The notes beneath the pieces are model-generated. The model was not told the DNA's origin. It did not search any database and saw only the letters and a list, made by a program, of their open reading frames with translations. Position numbers and translations under genes: made by a program. A stretch of DNA of 64,000 nucleotides from Myxococcota bacterium (lineage in GTDB: Bacteria > Myxococcota_A > UBA9160 > SMWR01): assembly GCA_039030075.1 (NCBI GenBank), contig JBCCEW010000023.1, positions 1 through 64,000 of the forward strand, in the 5' to 3' direction. Shown one piece after another: positions 44,831 to 55,022 of the stretch (positions are counted from its first letter, which is position 1; each line of letters starts with the position of its first letter).

Positions 44831-46080
44831 GCGGATTCTCCGGGCGCCGAGATCACGCCGGCCTCGGCCAGCGCGTCCAGCTCTTCGCGTTCGAGACCGA
44901 GGGTGTCCTGCAACACCTGCTCGGTGTGCTCCCCCAGACTGGGATAGCGCGTGATCGGGCCGTCGCTCGCGGCCGAGAGCTTGACCGGGTTGCCCACCAC
45001 CAGCATCGGCCGATCCGCGTCGGGGCGTGGCACCTCGACGAGCATGTCGCGGTTCGCGACGTGGGGGTCGCGGACCAGGTCTTCGGCGACGTTGCTGGGA
45101 CCCGCCGGGATGTCGATGCCGCACAGGGTCGCGCACACCTCGAGCTTGCCGCGCTCGGACGCCCAGGCTTCGAGGGCAGGGCGCACGACGGACTCGCGGT
45201 ATTCGGCCCAGCCTTCGCGCGTCGCGAAGCGCGGGTCGTCCAGCCAACCCTCGTGGCCGAGCAGGCGCGCCAGGGCTTCGAACTGGTGCTCGCGGAAGAT
45301 CGCCATCACGAAGTAGCCGTCGGCGGCGCGGAACGCGCCGACGATGCCGGTACGTCCGGCCGTGGCGGCGCTCGGGGGTTCTCCGACCGACCACATGAAG
45401 GGCACCATGTCGGTCATCGCGACCATCGCGTCGAACATCGCGATGTCGACGTGTTGACCGCGTCCCGTGACGTCGCGCTGGCGCAGGGCAGCCAGGGTGC
45501 CGATCGCCGCGTAGAGCGCGCTGGCGTTGTCGCCGAGGGCCCCCGCCACCACCACCGGCGGCGGTTCGCCGGGCTTGCGGTTGGGTTCGTAGAGCCCGGC
45601 CATCGCCTCGACGATCGGCGCGTAGGCCGGCCAGTCGGCATAGGGCGTCGGGCCGTGGCCGAAACCCGAGATGGAGACGTAGACCAGGCGCGGGTGTGCT
45701 TCGGAGAGTGCTGCGTAGCCGAGACCCAGCCGCTCCATCGTGTCGGCCTTGAAGTTCTCGGCCAGCACGTCGAAGTGCGGCAGTAGGCGCTTCACCAGCG
45801 CGACGCCCTCGGGATGCTTCAGGTCGATGCCGAGGCTCTGCTTCGAGAGGTTGTTGCGCAGGTAGGTGGCCCCGACGCGCCGACCGTCCCGGTCGGTGAT
45901 CTGGGGGCGCGATCCCCGGCCCGACTCGCCGTGGACGGGGTGCTCGATCTTCACCACCTCGGCGCCCAGAAAGGCGAGGAGCTGTGTGGCGAAGGGCAGG
46001 GCCTGCATCTGCTCGATCGCGAGCACGCGGACCCCGTCGAGGGGCCTCCCGATGCCGGGTCGCGACGCGTCGAGCTGCAA
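44827..46080 (-). CDS. CaiB/BaiF family III CoA-transferase
   Basis: Formyl-CoA/carnitine-CoA transferase family enzyme of 417 residues. It opens GRPLDGVRVLAIEQMQALPF, then FLGAEVVKIEHP, TYLRNNLSKQSLGIDLKHPE, LVYVSISGFGHGPTPYADWP and the interlocked-dimer C-terminal region. It moves CoA between carboxylates, for example in lipid, bile-acid or aromatic catabolism. The TTG at 46080 has GGAGG six bases upstream and begins where homology starts; a longer frame to 46197 lacks a ribosome-binding site. Confidence 0.9.
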   Translation of the reverse strand: MQLDASRPGIGRPLDGVRVLAIEQMQALPFATQLLAFLGAEVVKIEHPVHGESGRGSRPQITDRDGRRVGATYLRNNLSKQSLGIDLKHPEGVALVKRLLPHFDVLAENFKADTMERLGLGYAALSEAHPRLVYVSISGFGHGPTPYADWPAYAPIVEAMAGLYEPNRKPGEPPPVVVAGALGDNASALYAAIGTLAALRQRDVTGRGQHVDIAMFDAMVAMTDMVPFMWSVGEPPSAATAGRTGIVGAFRAADGYFVMAIFREHQFEALARLLGHEGWLDDPRFATREGWAEYRESVVRPALEAWASERGKLEVCATLCGIDIPAGPSNVAEDLVRDPHVANRDMLVEVPRPDADRPMLVVGNPVKLSAASDGPITRYPSLGEHTEQVLQDTLGLEREELDALAEAGVISAPGESA

Positions 46081-46325
46081 GGGGCCCCTCCGGGGGAAAG
46101 CGAGAACGCCAGGCGCGCCAGTACACCGAATTTCCGGGGCGCCGGAAAGCGCGGGCCGCGCAACGGGTTGGGAGCGTGCCTGCGAGCGCATGGGCACGCG
46201 CCGGTCGATTTCACGCGGATGTCACGACCTTTCGGGGGTTTGGGAGCAACTCACTCACAGCCCCCGGGAAGGGGAGCAGCGCGGGACCCGTGTGGCCGGC
46301 GCTGTCTCCAGGAAGGCCTTCCCGC

Positions 46326-47045
46326 ATGCTCCGCTCCCTCGCGTTCCTCGGCTCTGCGCTCCTCGCCGTTCCGGCCGCCGCGCTCACCATCGATTTCGAG
46401 ACCTTCAGCCACGGCGACATCGTGGCGAACGGCAGCACGGCCCAGTCCGGCTACACGCTCGAAGTCGACCACGCGTCGCGCAACTTCGACCTCGCGGTCG
46501 CCTTCGACACCAACATCGCGCCGTCCCAGACCTCGGACGACGACCTGCTCAGCGACGGCGGGTGGAGCGGGGGCAACCTCGCGTCCGACACGGACCTCGG
46601 CAGCATCCTGATCCTGCAGGAGAACGACAACTGCTCGGCCTCCAACTGCTCGGACCCCGACGACGAGGGGCGCCGCCCGGCCGGCACGTTCACCTTCCTG
46701 CTCGACCAGACCTATTCCCTGTTCGCCTTCGATCTCGTCGACGTCGAGGACTCCACCGCGGAAGCCGGAGAGATCTCCTTCTTCCTGGGCGGTACGAACG
46801 GCACGTCGGTGGCCAGCTTCACCTTCGAGGATCTCCTGATGCTCGGTCAGGGCATCGCCTACGGCGACAACTCGGCGAACCGCGTCGACCTCGGCCTGGT
46901 GGGCGACTACGACACCGTGCGCGTCCGTCTGGGCGGCTCGGGTGGCTTCGACAACCTGATCCTGGCCGTCCCCGAGCCCGGCACCGCGGCCCTGCTGGGG
47001 ATGGGCCTGGCCGGACTCGCCGCCGCGGGCCGCCGGCGCCGCTAG
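46326..47045 (+). CDS. PEP-CTERM-sorted exported protein
   Basis: Secreted protein of 239 residues. A signal peptide (SLAFLGSALLAVPAAA) starts the chain; the C-terminus is the PEP-CTERM signal: VPEPGTAALLG at about 215-225, a short hydrophobic segment (MGLAGLAAAG) and RRRR. The EpsH/XrtA exosortase would cut at Pro-Glu-Pro and anchor or release it with exopolysaccharide. The body is strand-rich and acidic with two Cys (DNCSASNCSD). ATG at 46326 is preceded by AGGAAGG. No exosortase is in the window, so it is expected elsewhere in the genome. Confidence 0.9.
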   Translation: MLRSLAFLGSALLAVPAAALTIDFETFSHGDIVANGSTAQSGYTLEVDHASRNFDLAVAFDTNIAPSQTSDDDLLSDGGWSGGNLASDTDLGSILILQENDNCSASNCSDPDDEGRRPAGTFTFLLDQTYSLFAFDLVDVEDSTAEAGEISFFLGGTNGTSVASFTFEDLLMLGQGIAYGDNSANRVDLGLVGDYDTVRVRLGGSGGFDNLILAVPEPGTAALLGMGLAGLAAAGRRRR

Positions 47046-47068
47046 GCGCGGCGTTCGCACCGTGCCCG

Positions 47069-47084
47069 GGGCCGATTCCGGCCC
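47069..47084. terminator. Hairpin after the PEP-CTERM gene
   Basis: A 6-bp stem (gggccg/cggccc) with loop attc lies 24 bases after the stop of the PEP-CTERM gene and about 110 bases before the MoxR gene. It is short and has no T run, so it is only a possible terminator. Confidence 0.4.
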
Positions 47085-47194
47085 AGGAGCACAGCGGCGT
47101 GGTGCGCGTTCGGGGCCCGTGTTTGCGAGGCCCCGGCCCACCCTGTAGAACCTCCGTGCCCCCGCCCTCCGTGGGGTGTCCAGCGAGGTTCCCC

Positions 47195-48085
<891 letters not shown>

Positions 48086-48088
48086 CCC

Positions 48089-49279
48089 GTGTTCCTCGAG
48101 CTCTTCTACGGCCTGCGCGACGAGGGCGTACCCGTCGCCATCCAGGAGTGGATGATGCTCATGCGTGCGCTCGCGATGGGGCAGCACGGCGCATCGCTCG
48201 ATGGCTTCTACCACGTCTCGCGCGCGTGCCTGGTGAAGAGCGAGACCTACTTCGATGCCTTCGACCGCGTGTTCGCCCGGGTCTACAAGGGCGTCGAGGG
48301 AGAGCTTTCGGTCACTGACGAGCTGCTCGAGTGGCTCAAGGACCCGAAGAACTTCGAAGAGCTCACCGACGAAGAGCGCGCCATGCTCGAAGAGCTCTCG
48401 CGCGACGAACTGATGCGGCGCTTCCTCGAGACCCTCGAGCAGCAGACCGAACGCCACGATGGCGGCGGGCGCTGGATCGGTACCGGCGGTCGTTCGCCCT
48501 TCGGCCACGGCGGCGAGCACCCGACCGGCATCCGGGTCGGCGGCGAGGGGAAGCGGAAGTCGGCGATGAAGGTCGCCGAGGAGCGGCGCTTCAAGGACTA
48601 CCGCACCGACGAGACCCTCGATCTGCGCGCGACCAAGGTCGCGCTCAAGCGCCTGCGCCAGCTCACCCGCCAGGGGCGTCCCGACGAGCTCGACCTCGAA
48701 GAGACCGTCGACGAGACCTGCCGCCAGGCCGGCGAGATCGAGCTCGTGTTCCGCGCCGAGCGCAAGAACAACGTGCGGCTGCTCCTGTTGATGGACGTCG
48801 GCGGCTCGATGGACCCGTACTACAAGCCCGTCAGCCGGCTCCTGACCGCGCTCCACGAGACGAAGGGGCTGCGCGAGTTCCGCGCCTACTACTTCCACAA
48901 CACGCCCTACGAGTTCGTGTACTCGGACGCGCGGCTGCTGCGCGACTCGGCGGTGCCCACCGGTGACCTCTTCCGTCAGCTCGACGAGCGCTGGAAGGTG
49001 GTGATCGTCGGCGACGCGGCGATGCATCCCCACGAGCTGATGACGCCCTTCGGCAACATCGACCCGCGGAAGGAAGCCGAGACCACCGGCATCCATTGGC
49101 TGCAGCGGATCGCCGATCACTTCGATCGCAGCGTCTGGCTCAACCCCGACCCCGAGCGCGCGTGGCAGCACACCCGCACGACGAAGGTGATCGCGAGCCT
49201 GTTCCCCATGTTCCATTTGTCCGTCGACGGCCTCGAGCAGGCCGTGGCGGCGCTCATCGGTGCGCGCAAGGTCGCCTAG
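48089..49279 (+). CDS. VWA-domain protein, CoxE-like
   Basis: Protein of 396 residues, three bases after the MoxR ATPase and probably co-translated. The N-terminal ~200 residues are helical (FLELFYGLRDEGVPVAIQEW is typical of this CoxE/YehP group). The C-terminal half is a von Willebrand A domain with a modified metal site, MDVGGSMD, in place of DxSGSM, where the first Ser is replaced by Gly. It should be the adaptor that the ATPase remodels. GTG start at 48089. No molybdenum hydroxylase genes lie here. Confidence 0.9.
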   Translation: MFLELFYGLRDEGVPVAIQEWMMLMRALAMGQHGASLDGFYHVSRACLVKSETYFDAFDRVFARVYKGVEGELSVTDELLEWLKDPKNFEELTDEERAMLEELSRDELMRRFLETLEQQTERHDGGGRWIGTGGRSPFGHGGEHPTGIRVGGEGKRKSAMKVAEERRFKDYRTDETLDLRATKVALKRLRQLTRQGRPDELDLEETVDETCRQAGEIELVFRAERKNNVRLLLLMDVGGSMDPYYKPVSRLLTALHETKGLREFRAYYFHNTPYEFVYSDARLLRDSAVPTGDLFRQLDERWKVVIVGDAAMHPHELMTPFGNIDPRKEAETTGIHWLQRIADHFDRSVWLNPDPERAWQHTRTTKVIASLFPMFHLSVDGLEQAVAALIGARKVA

Positions 49280-49320
49280 CGACCGCGTTCACCCCCAACC
49301 CGCAGGAGAGGACTCCCCCC

Positions 49321-49803
49321 ATGCCCATCGAAGTCGGTGCGAAGGTTCCGGACGTGAAGATCAAGACCATGGCCGATGGCGGCATGCAGGACGTCTCGAC
49401 GGCCGAGCTCTTCGCCGGGAAGAAGGCCGTGCTCTTCGCGGTGCCCGGCGCGTTCACGCCCACCTGCTCCATGCAGCACCTGCCCGGGTTCATCGAGAAG
49501 GCCGGGGAGATCAAGGCGAAGGGCGTCGACCTGATCGCGTGCGTGTCGGTGAACGACGCCTTCGTGATGGACAGCTGGGGCAAGGACAAGGGCGCGGGCG
49601 AATCCGTGATGATGCTGGCCGACGGCAACGGCGACTTCGCGAAGGCGATGGGCCTCGACTTCGACGGCTCGGGGATCGGCTTCGGTCTGCGCTCCCAGCG
49701 CTACGCCGCGATCATCGAGGACGGAGTCGTCTCGGCGCTCCACGTCGAAGCGCCGATGAAGTTCGAGGTGAGCAGCGCCGACGCGATCCTGGCCGCGCTC
49801 TAG
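49321..49803 (+). CDS. Peroxiredoxin, Prx5 type
   Basis: Peroxiredoxin of 160 residues, typical of the Prx5/AhpE-like group. The peroxidatic Cys49 is in PGAFTPTCSMQHLPGF, the standard Prx5 active-site loop. The catalytic Arg is in FGLRSQRYAAII. It reduces peroxides using thiols from glutathione or thioredoxin in the cytoplasm. AGGAGAGG lies upstream of ATG at 49321. It is the last gene of the MoxR/VWA group in the same direction, 41 bases away. Confidence 0.95.
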   Translation: MPIEVGAKVPDVKIKTMADGGMQDVSTAELFAGKKAVLFAVPGAFTPTCSMQHLPGFIEKAGEIKAKGVDLIACVSVNDAFVMDSWGKDKGAGESVMMLADGNGDFAKAMGLDFDGSGIGFGLRSQRYAAIIEDGVVSALHVEAPMKFEVSSADAILAAL

Positions 49804-49815
49804 CGCGCGACCGCG

Positions 49816-50628
49816 CTAGGTGCGCACCCGCCGGGGGTAGCCCTCGGTCGGGCGCGCCCCGTTCTCGTCGCGAACGTCGAACTCCTCGGCCACGTCTTCG
49901 ACCCACTGGATCGTCCCGGTGCGTTCCATCAGGTCGTCGCTCGCGAGCAAGGCGTTCACGCAGCGTCCCACCAGGAGCGGACTCTGGGCCTGGGAGAGGT
50001 CCATCCCGGTGTGCTTCGCGGTGTCGACGATGAACTCGGTCGAGACGACGCCCGGATAGATCACGACAGCGGGCACGCCCTTGGGCTGGAGCTCCTGCGC
50101 CATGTCCTTCGTCAGCCGATCGAGGCCCGCCTTCCCCGCGCCGTAGGACGCGCTGAAGTGGTAGCTCTCGCCGCCGGGAGAGGAGATGTTGAAGACGGCG
50201 GCGCGCTCGGAGGCGAACAGCAGGGGGGCCGCGTGCCAGCTGGCGACGTAGTGGGCGCGCAGTCCGATGCCCACCTGATCGTCCCAGATCTCGACCGGGT
50301 GCTCCCAGAAGCCGCCTCCCCAGGCCGGCTTGTCGGGAACCTTGTAGACGTTGTTGACGAGCACGTCGAGCCGACCCGCTTCGTCCTTCACACGTGCGAA
50401 GAGCGCGGTGATGTCGGCGTCGTTGCCGTGATCGCAGCGAACGGCGCGACCCTCGCCGCCCCGCTGAGTGACTTCCTTGGCGGCGGCGTCGATGGAGCGG
50501 TCGCCGTCGACCGTGCGGCCGCTCACGTAGACCGTGGCGCCCTGTTCACCCAGGGCCATCGCCACCCCGCGGCCGATGCCGCGCGTGGCGCCGGTGACGA
50601 CGGCGATGCGTCCGGACAGAGTGCTCAT
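49816..50628 (-). CDS. Short-chain dehydrogenase/reductase
   Basis: NAD(P)-dependent SDR of 270 residues. The dinucleotide motif is TGATRGIGRG at 12-21, the NNVYK element is present, and the active-site Tyr-Lys is in SYGAGKAGLDRL, with the preceding Ser in FNISSPGG. ATG at 50628 is preferred to a GTG 21 bases upstream because it fits the family start. It ends the gene group following the selenoprotein gene, 38 bases away, on the same strand, so it may be part of the same pathway. Substrate unknown. Confidence 0.88.
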   Translation of the reverse strand: MSTLSGRIAVVTGATRGIGRGVAMALGEQGATVYVSGRTVDGDRSIDAAAKEVTQRGGEGRAVRCDHGNDADITALFARVKDEAGRLDVLVNNVYKVPDKPAWGGGFWEHPVEIWDDQVGIGLRAHYVASWHAAPLLFASERAAVFNISSPGGESYHFSASYGAGKAGLDRLTKDMAQELQPKGVPAVVIYPGVVSTEFIVDTAKHTGMDLSQAQSPLLVGRCVNALLASDDLMERTGTIQWVEDVAEEFDVRDENGARPTEGYPRRVRT

Positions 50629-50666
50629 CGAACCTCGCTCGCGAGTCACGCTTCCGGCCTTCGCGC

Positions 50667-51833
50667 CTAGAAGAGCGACTCCTCGGTTTGGGACGCCGGG
50701 ATGACGTAGTAGAGGCCGGGGAAAGCGGGTTCGGCCTCCTTCACTGCAGCGTAGTAGCGACGCACGAGATCGCCCATCGCTGTCTTCTGGTAGTACCAGG
50801 TCTCGCTCGCGCGGGCGGCCGGGACGTGGTCCGACAAGCCGAGTGCCGCCTCTTCGTAGTAGGCCCGGATGTCCATCAGGAGCGTGGTGGCGTTGCCGCC
50901 GGCGTAGTCGACCTCGTTCCAGGCAGCACCTTCGGCCACCTCGACGAACGCTCGGATCGCCTCGGGGATCGCGTCGGCGTCGACGACCCGCCCGACCTGA
51001 CTGTGCCCGATGCGCGCGACTCCGCGGTCATAGGCGCCGCGCAGGCCGCGGGCCTCGCCCACCGGTGCGGGCTCGTGCGCGTCCAGGCGCGGCGGGATCG
51101 GGCAGACGAGGGGTGCGTCGACCTCGTCTTCGATCACCGTGTCGAAGCCCTCGATCGTCGCGGTGCGGCGCGGGAGCAGCCCGAAGGCTGCGTCGAGCAC
51201 GCGACGCTGGAACGCCGCGTCGAGCGGGTGCCCCAGCGGGCGTCCGAGCGGGAACTCGCAGTAGAGACCGCGGGGCGGTCCGATGCGCTCGGCCGCCGCG
51301 CGGTTCGCGAGCAGGGATACGGTGGCGAGGCCCGACGCTTCGAGCGCCCGCGCGAGCGTACTCACGGTACGCGTGCACATCGGTCAGACGGGGGTCAGCA
51401 GGGCGACGTCGACACCGTCGCCGCGCAGCTCGGCGGCGAGGCGCGGCCCCGTGTCGAGCAGGAAGGTCTGCAGCTCGAAGGTCGAACCCTGAAACGAGGC
51501 ATGGCGCGGGGCGACGCGACCGAGCACGCCTTCCCGCTCCATTTCGGCCAGGCGGTCGATCGGGAACACCACGTTGCGGTCGAGGGCGAAGCCCGAGCGA
51601 TCCAGGTTGGTGCTGTTGTGCGCCATGATCAGACCCGACGCGTCCCGGTCGAAGAGGCGGTACTCGTGGGTCTGGTCGGCCCAGGGCTCGCCGGGGTGCG
51701 CGAGTGCGGCGGTGGTCACGACCGCGACCGTGGCCTCGCCGAGGGCCGGTGCGGAGACCAGCTCCACCGGCGGGAACTCGATCCCGGGCGGAATGCGGCC
51801 CATCGCCTCGCGCATCGCATCATCGGCGCCCAT
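50667..51833 (-). CDS. Selenoprotein of the glycine/sarcosine/betaine reductase B family (in-frame TGA)
   Basis: One gene of 388 codons containing a single in-frame TGA (51384-51386). Without recoding it would give 149- and ~237-residue fragments. Around the TGA the frame reads ALLTPV-U-PMCTRTVSTLAR, so Sec150 and Cys153 form a UxxC redox motif just where this family has TPVUPxC or TPVCPxC. Flanking sequence continues without a break (EFPPVELVSAPALGEATVAV before, LARALEASGLATVSLLANRA after). The ATG at 51833 has GGGAGGAG. A SECIS-like hairpin follows the TGA. This family reduces C-N or related bonds or handles peroxides; the reaction here is unknown. No Sec machinery genes are in the window. 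Confidence 0.85.
51351..51377 (-). promoter_or_regulatory. SECIS-like hairpin downstream of the Sec codon
   Basis: Reading the mRNA, a 6-bp perfect stem (GCGUAC/GUACGC) with loop CGUGA starts 12 nt after the UGA. Below it, a 2x2 internal loop and three further pairs extend it. The apical loop begins 17 nt after the UGA and has a G as its second base. Bacterial SECIS consensus asks for a G in the first two loop bases and a 16-37 nt spacing, so all visible rules are met. Coding sequence also constrains this stretch. Confidence 0.6.
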
Positions 51834-51952
51834 CGCGCTCCTCCCGTTCGAGGCGGGCAGCATACGCGATCGCAGCGGCGGGCCGGTGGATCCAAAGCGC
51901 GCGTGTTCGGCGGGTCCATCGAGTATGCTGTGCGCGTAAAATGGAGGACAGC

Positions 51953-52747
51953 ATGGGTCGACTCGACGGTCGCGTTTCCTTGATCACCGGTGCCGCAAGC
52001 GGCATTGGTCTCGCAACGGCCATCCGCTTCGCACAGGAAGGCTCGATCGTGGTCGGTCTCGACCTCCAGGAGTCGCCCGAGTGGAAGCAGGTCGAAGACG
52101 CTGCGCCGGCGTCCGCCTTCCACGTCGTCGACGTGCGCGACGGCGAGGCCCAGAACGCCGCCGCCCAGGCCACCGTCGACGCCCACGGCGGGATCGACGT
52201 GTGCGTGACCGCGGCGGGCATTGCGAGCGGCGGGCCGGTTCACTTGATCACGCCCGAGGAGTGGCAGCGCGTCCAGGACGTGAACCTGACCGGCACCTTC
52301 CTGTCGGCAAAGGCCGTTTTGCCTTCGATGCTCGAGCGTCGACGCGGCAGCATCATCACCGTGGCCAGCGTCGAGGGCATGGAGGGCGCCGAGGGCGGCA
52401 GTACCTACAACGCCTCGAAGGGCGGTGTGATCCTGCTGACGAAGAACATGGCGCTCGACTACGGTCGCATGGGCATCCGCGTGAACTGCTTGTGTCCCGG
52501 GTTCATCGACACACCGCTCTTCCGCTCGGTCGTGGGCAACGACAGCTTTCCCGAGGTGTATCGCGAGCGGATTCGCGAGCAGCACAAGCTCGGTCGCTTC
52601 GGCAAGCCCGAGGAGTTGGCGGGCGCGGCCCTGTTCCTGGCTTCGGACGATGCATCCTTCGTCCACGGCGTCGCGTTGCCGGTGGATGGCGGGTTCACGG
52701 CCGGCCACCACGTCGGCGTGGTCGAGATGATGGGGCTGGCCGGCTAG
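51953..52747 (+). CDS. Short-chain dehydrogenase/reductase, FabG-like
   Basis: SDR of 264 residues with TGAASGIG at 13-20, NAAAQATVDAHGG region and TAAGIAS, and the active-site block SVEGMEGAEGGSTYNASKGG (Ser, Tyr-x3-Lys). The C-terminal VNCLCPGFIDTPLF and LPVDGGFTAGHH are the usual substrate-loop and end motifs. ATG at 51953 has GGAGGA four bases upstream; an in-frame ATG at 51941 precedes it. A TAAAAT at 51937-51942 may be its -10 box. It is divergent from the selenoprotein gene, so the two share one regulatory gap. Confidence 0.92.
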   Translation: MGRLDGRVSLITGAASGIGLATAIRFAQEGSIVVGLDLQESPEWKQVEDAAPASAFHVVDVRDGEAQNAAAQATVDAHGGIDVCVTAAGIASGGPVHLITPEEWQRVQDVNLTGTFLSAKAVLPSMLERRRGSIITVASVEGMEGAEGGSTYNASKGGVILLTKNMALDYGRMGIRVNCLCPGFIDTPLFRSVVGNDSFPEVYRERIREQHKLGRFGKPEELAGAALFLASDDASFVHGVALPVDGGFTAGHHVGVVEMMGLAG

Positions 52748-52767
52748 CGCGCCGACGCCCCCGTCGA

Positions 52768-53604
52768 TCAGAGCCGGGCGAGGATCCGTTCGATCGCCTG
52801 GATCGCACCGCCTTCGGCGTTGCTGTTCACCACCGTGTCGGCCACGGCCTGAACGTGCTCGCCGGCGTTGCCCATTGCGATGCCGAGACCGGCTTCGCGG
52901 ATCATCTCTGCGTCGTTCGTGTCGTCGCCGACGGCGGCGATCTCGGACGGGCCGATCCCCCACGAGGCGGCCAGCCGCTCGAGGGCCGTCCACTTCCCCG
53001 CGTCGGGCGAGAGGAACTCCAGGATGCTCCCCTGGTAGTTCTTGTTGATGATCGAGTGGGTCTGGACCCGTGCGCCGAAGCGTTCGAGGGCGCCTTCGCG
53101 GAGCTGTTCGAGGGTCGGCTCGTCGGCCATCGTGCTGATCATGATCACGCCCTCGCCATCGCGCTTCCCGAGGTCGTCGACGATCTGGAGGAACTCGCTG
53201 GTGTCGTCGACGTACTCGCGCTGGAAGGCGTGCATCGCGTCGATTCGCTCGCTGAGGATGTCGGTGCCGTCATGGTAGGTGTCGATGTACACGAGCGGCG
53301 GCGCATGCTGCCGCAGATGTTCGAGCACGCCGCCATAGAGGTGGGGGTCGAGGAAGGCGTGCTGGAGGGTGCGTCCCGACGCGATGTCCTTCACGAGGAC
53401 CCCGTTGTTCACGATGATCTCGCCGTCGAGGCCGAGGTCGCGCGCGTGGGGGAGGGCGGTCCGGAAGCGACGCCCGGTGCACACGACCACGCGGACGCCC
53501 CGCCGCGAGAGCGTCTCGACGGCGCTGCGCACCTTCGGCGTGAGCTTCGCGAAGGGGTCGAGGAGCGTTCCGTCGAGGTCGAGGGCGGCGAGGCGGATCG
53601 TCAT
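52768..53604 (-). CDS. HAD-superfamily Cof-type phosphatase
   Basis: Phosphatase of 278 residues. Motif I is AALDLDGTLLD (Asp9 nucleophile, Asp11), motif II lies around VVVCTGRRF, and the C-terminal motif is AAVGDDTNDAEMIREAGLGI with Asp-Asp metal ligands. The large type-IIB cap covers about residues 85-190. Cof enzymes dephosphorylate sugar phosphates and cofactors such as PLP. It overlaps the MATE gene by four bases on the same strand. Confidence 0.93.
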   Translation of the reverse strand: MTIRLAALDLDGTLLDPFAKLTPKVRSAVETLSRRGVRVVVCTGRRFRTALPHARDLGLDGEIIVNNGVLVKDIASGRTLQHAFLDPHLYGGVLEHLRQHAPPLVYIDTYHDGTDILSERIDAMHAFQREYVDDTSEFLQIVDDLGKRDGEGVIMISTMADEPTLEQLREGALERFGARVQTHSIINKNYQGSILEFLSPDAGKWTALERLAASWGIGPSEIAAVGDDTNDAEMIREAGLGIAMGNAGEHVQAVADTVVNSNAEGGAIQAIERILARL

Positions 53605-55022
53605 GGGCGCGCCGAGTGTGCCCGGCCTCGGGTCCAGCGGCCAGTGAGGAGCCAGGCGCTCGTGGTCACCGTCACGAAGATCGCTCCGATGAACTGGGCC
53701 ATGGCGACGCCCTCGGCGCCGTAGCCGGCGCGTTCGGCCAACAGGAACCCGAGGGGGATCGTGACCACGAAGGCGTTCGAGAGGGTGAGGAGCATGGGGA
53801 CGCCGAAGTCGCCAGCCCCCTGCAACGACCGCAACACGATGAAATAGACGGCGAAGAGGAAGAACGAGGCGGCCGCGTACCAGAGGAAGTCTGCACCCAC
53901 CCGGATCACCTCCGGGTCGTCGCTCAAGAGCTCGAGGATCTCGACGCGGTAGGCGAGGATGACGGCGGCGATGCTCCACATGAGTGTGCCGTGGACGAGC
54001 AGGCCGATGCCGATCGCGCGCCAGGCCCGCGGGACGTCTCCGGCGCCGAGCGCCTGCCCCACCAGGGTCGAGCATGCACCGGCCAGGGGGAAGCACACCA
54101 TCGGCAGGATCATCCCGACGCGCAGTGAGATCGCGAAGGCGGTTTGCACTTCCTCCCCGTAGCTCCCGGTGAGCCGGACGAAGGCGAAGCTGGTGGCGAC
54201 CCCGCCACACATCTGGAGGGTGGGGAGCCAGGCGATCTTCGCGATCGACGCCATCGCGCCCGGATCGGGTCGGAGATGTCGCCGGCGCAGGTGCACGCGG
54301 GCCTTGCCGCGAAACAGCACCCACATCCCGAGTGCCATCGCGGCGAACTGACCACTCACGATCCCGAACGCGGCACCGCGGACGCCGAGCTCGGGCGCGC
54401 CCCAGTGCCCGAAGATCAACACCCATTCGGCCAGGATCGCGACGCCGAACTGGACGAGCTGGACGAAGAGCGGCGTCGTGGTGTCGCCCGCGCCGCCGAG
54501 GATGCTCGAGAAGAGCATCGTGCCGAGCACGCCGAAGTTCAGCACGTAGATCCAGCGCAGGTAGGGCACGCCGTATTCCGCAAAGCTCGGGTCGGGACCG
54601 GGCAGGGCGAAGAGGGGCTCGGCGAAGAACCAGCCGACGGCCGCGACCCCGAGCGAAACCAGTCCGGCGAGGGCGAAGGCCTGACCCGCGATGTGTTCGG
54701 CGCCCTCGAGGTCGCCGGCGCCGACGGCGCGGGAAACGAGGGACTGGGTGGCGAAGCCAAGACCCATCGCGATCAGGAAGAAGACCTGACGCAGGGTCTG
54801 GTTCGCGATGATGACCGCGGCGAGCGGGGCCTCGCCGAGGCGCGACACGAAGCTCAGGTCCGCGATCTGGAATACCACGCCGCCGAGTACACCGCTCGCG
54901 ACGAGCGGCAGCGCGAGCACGAAGAGGGACGACGCCAGGCTTCCCTGGGTGTGATCGCGATTGCGCCAGCCGGCGCCGCGGGACCGGGCGTCGGGTGTCT
55001 CGCTCCCCGAAGCTTCGCTCAC
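53601..55022 (-). CDS. MATE-family multidrug efflux protein
   Basis: Membrane transporter of 473 residues with 12 predicted helices in two related halves. [20 protein letters not shown] with [20 protein letters not shown] in the first half, [20 protein letters not shown] and [20 protein letters not shown] in the second are MATE hallmarks. It should extrude cationic compounds using a Na+ or H+ gradient. The GTG start overlaps the Fpg stop (GTGA), and its end overlaps the HAD gene, giving a three-gene coupled operon. Confidence 0.92.
   Translation of the reverse strand: MSEASGSETPDARSRGAGWRNRDHTQGSLASSLFVLALPLVASGVLGGVVFQIADLSFVSRLGEAPLAAVIIANQTLRQVFFLIAMGLGFATQSLVSRAVGAGDLEGAEHIAGQAFALAGLVSLGVAAVGWFFAEPLFALPGPDPSFAEYGVPYLRWIYVLNFGVLGTMLFSSILGGAGDTTTPLFVQLVQFGVAILAEWVLIFGHWGAPELGVRGAAFGIVSGQFAAMALGMWVLFRGKARVHLRRRHLRPDPGAMASIAKIAWLPTLQMCGGVATSFAFVRLTGSYGEEVQTAFAISLRVGMILPMVCFPLAGACSTLVGQALGAGDVPRAWRAIGIGLLVHGTLMWSIAAVILAYRVEILELLSDDPEVIRVGADFLWYAAASFFLFAVYFIVLRSLQGAGDFGVPMLLTLSNAFVVTIPLGFLLAERAGYGAEGVAMAQFIGAIFVTVTTSAWLLTGRWTRGRAHSARP

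Noticed and set aside
50667-51380. A separate short protein beginning at the ATG just after the TGA
   Set aside because: That ATG is the second codon after the TGA inside the conserved redox motif and has no ribosome-binding site; the upstream frame joins it without a shift.
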